Positions 58,057 through 64,000 of a stretch of 64,000 bases of DNA are shown piece by piece. Position numbers and translations under genes: made by a program. Origin of the DNA: Brevibacterium sp. ZH18. Its GTDB lineage: Bacteria; Actinomycetota; Actinomycetes; Actinomycetales; Brevibacteriaceae. Below the pieces are notes generated by a model that was given only the letters and a program-made list of their open reading frames with translations, was not told the origin of the DNA and did not search any database. The first letter of the stretch is position 1. Each line of letters opens with the position of its first letter. Location of the stretch: assembly GCF_022748595.1 (NCBI RefSeq), contig NZ_JALDSX010000014.1, forward strand, positions 1 through 64,000. The letters are read 5' to 3'.

Positions 58057-58106
58057 CACTCAGAACCAATTCCTGTCATGGGAATTTCTGCGAAGCTGGA
58101 GAAGCA

Positions 58107-58838
58107 ATGGAGCTCTCGAAACGAATCCGTCGGCCGAAGTGGACGGATGCCAGACTGCTCGTCGGTGCTGTGCTCGTTGTCATCGCGATCGCCGCGACGT
58201 ATCTGCTCATCAATGCGGCGAACGCCACGACACGGGTCTGGGCCAGCGCGAATCCTCTGGTCCCCGGTCAGGTGCTCAGCCCCGAGGACCTGACGGTGGC
58301 CGAGGTGAATCTTGCCGACATCGGCGACAAGTACCTGTCCGCGGAGACCGAGTTGCCGAAGGACTCGAGCGTGCGGGCGGTCATCGCCGAAGGTGAACTT
58401 CTGCCGGCCTCTGTGCTGGCCCCACTCGCTGAACTCGACGGCAGGATCGTGGCAATCGACGTCGCCGGGTCCGTGCCCGCCGTCGTCGACACCGGCAGTC
58501 TCGTCGATGTCTGGGCTCAGCCCGAGGCGAACGGACTCGATGACGAGGGCGCCGAGCCTGAACAGATCGTGAGTTCGGCACCCGTGTCCAACATCTCCCG
58601 AGACGTCGGCAGCTTCGGCGTGGGTGACGGAGCGAGGATCGAAGTGTTCGTCGCCTCGGCCGAGCTCTCCGCCGTCCTCGGTGCCCTCGACGGCAGCAGC
58701 GTCCTCTCGGTCGTTGGAGCTCCCGCCGATGCAGGGCCGTCTGCGGACACCGGCCCGGAGTCCGCCGCAGGTACCGAGCCCGCGGCACCTTCCGAATCCG
58801 CACCTTCCGAATCCGCTGCAGCGGGAGGAGACCGATGA
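58107..58838 (+). CDS. SAF-domain (CpaB-like) membrane protein
   Basis: 243 residues. One N-terminal membrane segment (about 15-38) precedes an SAF domain (about 45-115: P-G-Q-V-L-S-P-E-D-L, then A-V-I-A-E-G-E-L-L). The rest resembles CpaB/RcpC pilus-assembly proteins. The C-terminus is an Ala/Pro/Ser-Glu tail with P-S-E-S-A repeats. GGAG lies 8 nt before the ATG. ATGA overlap with the CpaE-like gene indicates a functional pair. Confidence 0.8.
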   Translation: MELSKRIRRPKWTDARLLVGAVLVVIAIAATYLLINAANATTRVWASANPLVPGQVLSPEDLTVAEVNLADIGDKYLSAETELPKDSSVRAVIAEGELLPASVLAPLAELDGRIVAIDVAGSVPAVVDTGSLVDVWAQPEANGLDDEGAEPEQIVSSAPVSNISRDVGSFGVGDGARIEVFVASAELSAVLGALDGSSVLSVVGAPADAGPSADTGPESAAGTEPAAPSESAPSESAAAGGDR

Positions 58839-60055
58839 CGCAGGTGCTCCTGGCTGTCGACTTCGAGTTCGACCTGATCCTGTTCGAACTGCTCAGCGAC
58901 GTCGATGATGTGACCATCGTGGCGCGGCCCGCCGACGAGGTTGAGCTCCTCGCGCTGTCGCGAACAGGCAGTGCTGATGTCGTGATCGTCGGTCAGTACT
59001 TCCCCGGACTCGACGCCGAGGTCGTCGCCGCGATCAATGCCTCGGGGACTGCCGTCCTGGGCTTCGGTGGTGATTCCGAGACCATGGGGCGGCTCGGCAT
59101 CGTTCACAGCGTCGAATCCGCCGCCGACGCAGAGACCATCGCCCGTGCTCTCGACGACGTCAGGGACTCCACCGTGGTGCCGCCTCGTCCGGCCTCTCCG
59201 CCGGGAACCAAGCGGGGGCATGGGCGCATCATCACGGTCTGGGGGACCGGATCCTCGCCCGGTCGCACACTTACGGCGGTCAACCTCGGCGATCATGCGG
59301 CCAGGCAGGGGCATCGCAGCGTCGTCGTCGATGCCGATACGGTCGCGGCGATGGTGGGAACAACGCTGGGTCTGACGGAGGAGTCGTCCCATCTGGCGAG
59401 CCTGTGCCGTCTTGAGGCTGAGAAGTCCCCGCCTGCGGATGCCTCAGCCCTCCCACACGCCGCGATCCGTGAGGACTTCTTCGCGATCACCGGCCTGACC
59501 CGACCGGACAGATGGCCGGAGATCCGTGCCTCCGTCCTCGGGTCGGTGCTGGCTCGATTGGCCACGATGTTCGACCTCGTCGTCGTCGACGTCTCCGACC
59601 GCGTCGATCCCGACGACGACTTCGCCGACCCGTTCTACGACCGGCACTGTGCCACCCGTGCAGCACTCGACGCCGCAGACACAGTGCTCGTCCTGGCGGC
59701 CGGCGACCCGATCGGACTGCAGAGGCTGGTCAAGCTTCTCGGTACACCGCGGGCGGAGTCGATGAGGGACAGGATGCGCATCGGCATCACGAAGGTCAGG
59801 GCCGGAGCGGTGGGCCACCCTGCGGAATCGCGGATCCGGGAGGTGCTGTCTCGCTTCGTGCGAATGGACCCCGACTTCGTCCTCAGCGACGACCGGGCGA
59901 CTGCCGACTCCGCGATGCTGGCCGGACACACGCTCCATGAGGAGAACCCGAGGTCGGTGCTCAGCCAGGAGCTGTCTGCGCTGGCCGCGGATCTGCTCCC
60001 GGCTCGGAAGCGCTCACGGCGGACCGGAATCGGGCGAAAAGCGAAGGCGACATAG
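58835..60055 (+). CDS. CpaE-like ParA/MinD-superfamily protein
   Basis: 406 residues. The N-terminal ~125 look like a receiver-like domain without an obvious phosphorylation triad. The ATPase-like domain follows, with a P-loop region W-G-T-G-S-S-P-G-R-T where active ParA proteins have K-G-G-V-G-K-T, so both lysines are missing. D-A-D-T and V-V-V-D-V-S-D match the Walker A' and Walker B positions. The C-terminus is basic. Partner of the SAF protein; perhaps it positions or assembles an envelope structure. Confidence 0.75.
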   Translation: MTQVLLAVDFEFDLILFELLSDVDDVTIVARPADEVELLALSRTGSADVVIVGQYFPGLDAEVVAAINASGTAVLGFGGDSETMGRLGIVHSVESAADAETIARALDDVRDSTVVPPRPASPPGTKRGHGRIITVWGTGSSPGRTLTAVNLGDHAARQGHRSVVVDADTVAAMVGTTLGLTEESSHLASLCRLEAEKSPPADASALPHAAIREDFFAITGLTRPDRWPEIRASVLGSVLARLATMFDLVVVDVSDRVDPDDDFADPFYDRHCATRAALDAADTVLVLAAGDPIGLQRLVKLLGTPRAESMRDRMRIGITKVRAGAVGHPAESRIREVLSRFVRMDPDFVLSDDRATADSAMLAGHTLHEENPRSVLSQELSALAADLLPARKRSRRTGIGRKAKAT

Positions 60056-60058
60056 GAT
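60053..60058 (+). promoter_or_regulatory. Putative leaderless -10 element of the DUF6912 gene
   Basis: TAGGAT-TGGGCC-ATG. The hexamer overlaps the stop codon of the upstream gene. Confidence 0.45.
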
Positions 60059-60064
60059 TGGGCC

Positions 60065-60538
60065 ATGGCCATTCGCTGCTACATTCCGACCACACTGACC
60101 GCTCTCAGCAACGGGCTCCAGTCCGTGCAGGCTGTCGCCCCCGATGCGCAGGGACGATCACTGAGCGGCGCGGACTTCGAAACGCAGGAGTTCGACGCGC
60201 TCTGCATCGCCGCCGCGCTGGCCGCAGCCGAAGCCTTCGAACGGGCGGACGAGAGCGGTGCAGCGCGTCGCGCCGTCGTCGCCTACGATGCCGCCGAATC
60301 GAGCTCGTCCAATCAGCTGACGGCGGGCTTCGACCTGCTCACGCTCGATAGGATCGACATGAGCGCGGTCGCGAGCATCCACCTCGACGAGGACGAAGTC
60401 TGGGACGAAGCCCTCGACATCGCAGCCCGTCAGGGACATGCGGCCGCCGAGGACCGCCTCGGCGACTCCGACCTGCTGTGGTACGACGTCACTGAGCTGC
60501 CGCAGCTGCTGAACAAGGACGGCGAAACGACGAACTGA
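60065..60538 (+). CDS. DUF6912 family protein
   Basis: 157 residues, acidic, with the N-terminus I-R-C-Y-I-P-T-T-L and W-Y-D-V-T-E-L near the C-terminus. Matches an actinobacterial family of unknown function found beside secA-region genes. No membrane segment. Convergent with DUF2505, 6 nt between the stops. Confidence 0.75.
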   Translation: MAIRCYIPTTLTALSNGLQSVQAVAPDAQGRSLSGADFETQEFDALCIAAALAAAEAFERADESGAARRAVVAYDAAESSSSNQLTAGFDLLTLDRIDMSAVASIHLDEDEVWDEALDIAARQGHAAAEDRLGDSDLLWYDVTELPQLLNKDGETTN

Positions 60539-60544
60539 GCGGGC

Positions 60545-61009
60545 TCAGAGATTTTCGAGCTTGTCGAGCCTCTCGCTCAGCCGCTTCTCCAGGATGGGCA
60601 CCACAGCCTGCTCGATCATCGACCCGAAGAGCGGGATCGACGAGCTGACCTCGGCACGCACTGCCAGCGAGGTGCCGGGCTCGACCTGATTGAGCGTGAT
60701 GAGCGCGTCGACCTCGACGGGAACTCCATCGGCATGCGCAGTCATCCTGATCTCAGCGGCGTCGCCGATGACGTCACCGGGGATCATGTAGATCTCGACG
60801 AGATCGACGTCGGAGGGCAGACGCGAAGCCAGCGCAGAGGGCAGTTCGCTCTTGGGTATCGGCGTCTTCACCGTCACCTGTGTGTCCGCGTCGATGCGCT
60901 TGGCCTGCGCCTGCGACCCGAGTGATTCCCAGGTCGAGGCGTCGGCGAGTCGGGCGAGGAATGCGGACAGAGAGTCCGTGTAATCGTGATTGAGTGTCAG
61001 GGTACGCAT
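60545..61009 (-). CDS. DUF2505 family protein
   Basis: 154 residues from ATG 61009. The actinobacterial DUF2505 family is related to START/SRPBCC lipid-binding folds (T-L-N-H-D-Y at the start; a C-terminal amphipathic helix I-L-E-K-R-L-S-E-R-L). Ligand unknown. CAAACT lies 6 nt before this ATG with spacer GGACCT, so I prefer it to the upstream start at 61075. Confidence 0.8.
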   Translation of the reverse strand: MRTLTLNHDYTDSLSAFLARLADASTWESLGSQAQAKRIDADTQVTVKTPIPKSELPSALASRLPSDVDLVEIYMIPGDVIGDAAEIRMTAHADGVPVEVDALITLNQVEPGTSLAVRAEVSSSIPLFGSMIEQAVVPILEKRLSERLDKLENL

Positions 61010-61015
61010 AGGTCC

Positions 61016-61021
61016 AGTTTG
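61016..61021 (-). promoter_or_regulatory. Putative leaderless -10 element of the DUF2505 gene
   Basis: On the minus strand CAAACT-GGACCT-ATG. Confidence 0.35.
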
Positions 61022-61147
61022 CCAGGCGCGGACACCCTGCGCGCGCCAGGCCCGTCGGCGTGCCTTTCGCGACATTTGAGCATAGGGTTGGACACGGCGG
61101 CTCGGAGTCGAGTCGCATCACGTTTGCTCGCTGATCATAGAGGTGAC

Positions 61148-64000
61148 ATGGTGTCTCAGGTCTCATATTCGGACATTGCAGAAGAGTGGAGGAAGCTGCG
61201 AGGGCACGGTGCCCCGGAGAATTTCATCGAAGCGTACTATCCGAGATTCGAGCCTGGGACAGCTGAGGCGGGACCCGAGGCTCTGGCCGCGGCCGCCGCT
61301 TCGCACTTCGCGCTCGGACTCGAGTATGACGGAGCATCACCGGCGATCTCCGTATACAACCCGTCAGTGGACTCACCGGAGTTCCTCGACAACCACACGG
61401 TCGTCGCCATGGTTCTCGGGGACATGCCACATCTCGTGTCCTCGATCGTCAGCGATCTGGCGACCAGCGGCCGGGCGATCCGCCTCGTCCACCACCCCAT
61501 CATCGCCGTCAGCGGACAGGGTTCGAACCTCTCCGTGCTCTCCCCGGCCGAGGCCCCCGCCGTCTCCGCTGACACTGCCGGCATCCCGCTCGTGGCCCAG
61601 ACCACCGAGGTCACTTCCAACGTGATGCCGACGCAGCAGTCATGGATCCGGCTCGAGATCGATCGCCTGCCCGACGAGGATCTCAGCGCCCTCGAAGACC
61701 GGCTGCGAAGCGTCCTCGACTATGTCAGCGCCGCTGCCACCGATGCCGGCGCCATGGCAATTCGGGCCAAGGACATTGCGAAGGAGCTCGCGACGGCGCC
61801 CCCGCGGCCGGAACTCGCCTCCGAAGCCGAAGCAGCAGCAGAGCTGCTCAACTGGCTCGACGGCCACTTCACGTTCCTCGGCTACCGCGAATACAACTAC
61901 ACGCATGACGCCGAGCACAGCAGCCTCGAGCCGATCGAGCACACCTCGCTGGGCATCTCCGCCCTGCGCCCCCTGGCGAAGTCGCCACTGAGTCGGGCCG
62001 TGGCCGACAAGGCACTCGAACCCCATGTGCTGGTTCTGACTAAGGCGAACTCCCGCTCCCGCGTCATCCGCGGATCCTTCATGGACTACATCGGCGTCAA
62101 GACCTTCGACTCCGCCGGTGAGATCGTCGGCGAACGTCGCTTCGTCGGTGTCTTCAAGCCCGAGTTCTACAACGACAGCGTCCTCAACATCCCGGTCATC
62201 AACCGCAAGGTGCGCAAGATCCTGTCAGCCAGCGGCTTCCCAGCCGGATCGCACTCGGCCAACGAGCTGCTCGGCATCCTCGAGACCTACCCGCGCGACG
62301 ACCTCCTGCATGACGAGACGACGGCGATCTTCGACGTCGTCATGGAGATCGTCGACATGCAGGAACGGCGCGAGTCACGTGTCTTCGTGCATCGCGACCC
62401 CTACCAGCGCTTCGTCTCGGTCATCCTCTACCTGCCCCGCGATCTCTACGACACCGACGCCCGCGTGCGAGTGCAGGAGGTCCTGCGCGAGTTCTACCAC
62501 GCCGAGAGCGTCGACTTCGATGTGCTGCTGACTGAGTCCGCTCTGGCGCGCATCCACTTCGTGGCACGGGTGGCCCGCGACAGCGAACTGCCGCAGATCG
62601 ATCCGACAGCCGTCGAGAAGAGGATCGTCGGCGCCGTCAGGTCCTGGTCCGAAGACGTCCATGCGTTCCTCGCCCCGATCGAGCATGGAGGCAGCGGTGC
62701 CTCGATCGCACGAGCGAACCTATGGTCGAAGGCCTTCCCGCCCAGCTACGGCGAACACCACACCCCTGGTGACGCGATCAAGGACGTCGAACGCTTCGAA
62801 GCGCTCGAAGCCGGTCACGGGGCAGCTGTGCGCCTCTACCGGCCCGAGCACACCTCGGACGCTCCGATGCGCCTCGCGCTCTACCGCAGCGAACGGGTCG
62901 GTCTCTCAGAGGTGCTGCCGTATCTCACGGCCTTCGGCGCGACCGTCATCGACGAGCGCCCGCACGAGCTCGACCTCGCCGACGGCACTCACCGCTACAT
63001 CTACGACTTCGGTCTGACCTTCGGCACGGAACTCGACGATTCTGCCTGCGAACGCATCTCCGATGCCTTCATCGCCGGCTGGGAGGGCAAGAAGGAAGCG
63101 GGAGTCTTCGACCGCCTCGTCGTCTCCGGTCTGCACTGGAAGCACGTGACGATCATCCGGGCGCTGGGCAAATACCTGCGCCAGGCAGGGTTCACGTACT
63201 CCGATGCCTACGTCGGCGAGGTCTACAGCGATAACCCTGAGATCTCGCGTCTGCTCGTCGACTACTTCCTCGCGAAGTTTGACCCGTCCGCGGCCGAGTC
63301 CGGTCGCGACGACAGGACCGCAGAGCTCGACGCGGCGATCGAAGCGGCTCTCGGAGACGTCGCCAGCCTCGACGCCGACAGAGTTCTGCGATCCTCACTC
63401 GAACTCCTGCGCGCGACCTTGCGCACGAACTACTTCATCGACGAGTCGGGTGAATTGCCGACGGCCCTGGTGCTCAAGATCCGTCCCACGGAGCTCAGCT
63501 TCGTGCCCAAGCCCAAACCCGCCCTGGAGATGTGGGTGTACTCGCCGCAGGTCGAAGGCGTCCACCTGCGCTTCGGTACGGTCGCCCGCGGCGGACTGCG
63601 CTGGTCGGATCGCCGTGACGACTTCCGCACCGAGGTCCTCGGCCTGGTCAAGGCGCAGATGGTCAAGAACGCACTCATCGTCCCGACCGGGGCCAAAGGA
63701 GGGTTCTTCCCCAAGCAGCTGCCTCCCATGAGCGACCGCGATGCGTGGATGGCAGCCGGTCAGGCCGCCTACGAAGTCTTCATCGAGAGTCTCCTCGAAG
63801 TCTCCGACAACCTCGTCTACGCCGACGACGGTTCACAGGAGGTCGTCCACCCGGACCGCGTCGTGCGCTGCGACGGTGACGACTACTACCTCGTCGTTGC
63901 AGCCGACAAGGGAACGGCACGCTTCTCAGACGTCGCCAATGCAATCGCCGATCGCCGCGGCTTCTGGCTCGGAGACGCATTCGCCTCTGGCGGTTCCGTC
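61148..64000 (+). CDS. gdh2: NAD-specific glutamate dehydrogenase, N-terminal part (runs off the window)
   Basis: My own translation gives 951 uninterrupted codons from ATG 61148 to the window edge. This is the large (about 180 kDa) bacterial NAD-GDH family, which oxidises glutamate to 2-oxoglutarate and ammonia. The long N-terminal regulatory region, including L-D-G-H-F-T-F-L-G-Y-R-E-Y and R-D-P-Y-Q-R-F-V-S, is followed by the catalytic start with R-G-G-L-R-W-S-D-R-R-D-D-F-R-T-E-V-L-G-L-V-K-A-Q-style sequence and P-T-G-A-K-G-G-F. AGAGGTG lies 3-4 nt before the ATG. The remaining roughly 650 residues are outside the window. Confidence 0.92.
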   Translation, partial: MVSQVSYSDIAEEWRKLRGHGAPENFIEAYYPRFEPGTAEAGPEALAAAAASHFALGLEYDGASPAISVYNPSVDSPEFLDNHTVVAMVLGDMPHLVSSIVSDLATSGRAIRLVHHPIIAVSGQGSNLSVLSPAEAPAVSADTAGIPLVAQTTEVTSNVMPTQQSWIRLEIDRLPDEDLSALEDRLRSVLDYVSAAATDAGAMAIRAKDIAKELATAPPRPELASEAEAAAELLNWLDGHFTFLGYREYNYTHDAEHSSLEPIEHTSLGISALRPLAKSPLSRAVADKALEPHVLVLTKANSRSRVIRGSFMDYIGVKTFDSAGEIVGERRFVGVFKPEFYNDSVLNIPVINRKVRKILSASGFPAGSHSANELLGILETYPRDDLLHDETTAIFDVVMEIVDMQERRESRVFVHRDPYQRFVSVILYLPRDLYDTDARVRVQEVLREFYHAESVDFDVLLTESALARIHFVARVARDSELPQIDPTAVEKRIVGAVRSWSEDVHAFLAPIEHGGSGASIARANLWSKAFPPSYGEHHTPGDAIKDVERFEALEAGHGAAVRLYRPEHTSDAPMRLALYRSERVGLSEVLPYLTAFGATVIDERPHELDLADGTHRYIYDFGLTFGTELDDSACERISDAFIAGWEGKKEAGVFDRLVVSGLHWKHVTIIRALGKYLRQAGFTYSDAYVGEVYSDNPEISRLLVDYFLAKFDPSAAESGRDDRTAELDAAIEAALGDVASLDADRVLRSSLELLRATLRTNYFIDESGELPTALVLKIRPTELSFVPKPKPALEMWVYSPQVEGVHLRFGTVARGGLRWSDRRDDFRTEVLGLVKAQMVKNALIVPTGAKGGFFPKQLPPMSDRDAWMAAGQAAYEVFIESLLEVSDNLVYADDGSQEVVHPDRVVRCDGDDYYLVVAADKGTARFSDVANAIADRRGFWLGDAFASGGSV

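Overview
The window is about 64 kb of chromosomal sequence from a high-GC actinobacterium. A WhiB-family regulator, the MtrA-MtrB-LpqB system, an epsilon-type acyl-CoA carboxylase, a DUF3499 gene, a CofE-like ligase and an LCP protein all point there. Gene order recalls Mycobacterium tuberculosis, where birA, accD5 and accE5, purK-purE-fadE25, whiB2, manB, sahH, mtrA-mtrB-lpqB and secA1 lie within one stretch. The overall look is Brevibacterium-like, but the genus is an inference. I saw no tRNA, rRNA, insertion sequence, prophage or CRISPR array. Genes are densely packed, with many 4-nt ATGA/GTGA overlaps.

Layout. 1-5 kb: an acyl-CoA carboxylase beta/epsilon pair on the minus strand, divergent from biotin ligase, which overlaps a class III adenylate cyclase gene. 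5-12 kb, minus strand: topoisomerase IV subunit A, a TetR regulator with a palindromic operator candidate, and a GNAT/acyl-CoA-synthetase-like protein acetyltransferase. 12-18 kb, plus strand: a DUF5998 protein, a phosphodiesterase, a methyltransferase, purK, purE and an acyl-CoA dehydrogenase. 18.6-25 kb: an LCP-family cell-wall ligase, a large secreted amidase/LGFP/NlpC-P60 hydrolase and mannose-6-phosphate isomerase. 25-29 kb, minus strand: a 3-oxoacid CoA-transferase pair, a TIGR03089 protein and a CofE-like ligase with a possible small upstream ORF. 29-38 kb: whiB2-like regulator, a giant glycosyltransferase/membrane protein, DUF5719, a zincin-fold protein without HExxH, DUF3499, phosphomannomutase and S-adenosylhomocysteine hydrolase. 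38-46 kb: RDD, SpoIIM, DUF58, MoxR, DUF4350, DUF4129 and a polytopic membrane protein. 46-56 kb: mtrA-mtrB-lpqB, comF, hpf, an AlkX/YcaQ-type glycosylase and secA. 56-64 kb: DUF6459 and LysM genes, a protein with two Sm-like repeats, an excisionase-type HTH protein, an SAF/CpaB-like and CpaE-like pair, DUF6912, DUF2505 and the first 951 codons of an NAD-glutamate dehydrogenase that runs off the window.

How the genes fit together. Much of the window serves the envelope: wall polymer ligation, peptidoglycan hydrolysis, GDP-mannose precursor supply (manA, manB), a large glycosyltransferase, the MtrAB-LpqB signalling system and SecA export. The rest is mainly acyl-CoA metabolism and purine synthesis.

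Two themes stand out in the raw DNA. First, at least a dozen genes start with a -10-like hexamer exactly 6-8 nt before the ATG/GTG, often with a spacer beginning GGA; these are probably leaderless mRNAs. Second, short tandem repeats recur both just downstream of stop codons (17-mer, 21-mer, 15-mer, 18-mer) and in frame inside disordered linkers and tails. No single locus is convincingly an undescribed defence or mobile system. The best candidates for new biology are the post-secA gene group, the small ORF ahead of cofE, the adenylate cyclase with its repeat-rich N-terminus, and the repeat and leaderless-start patterns.
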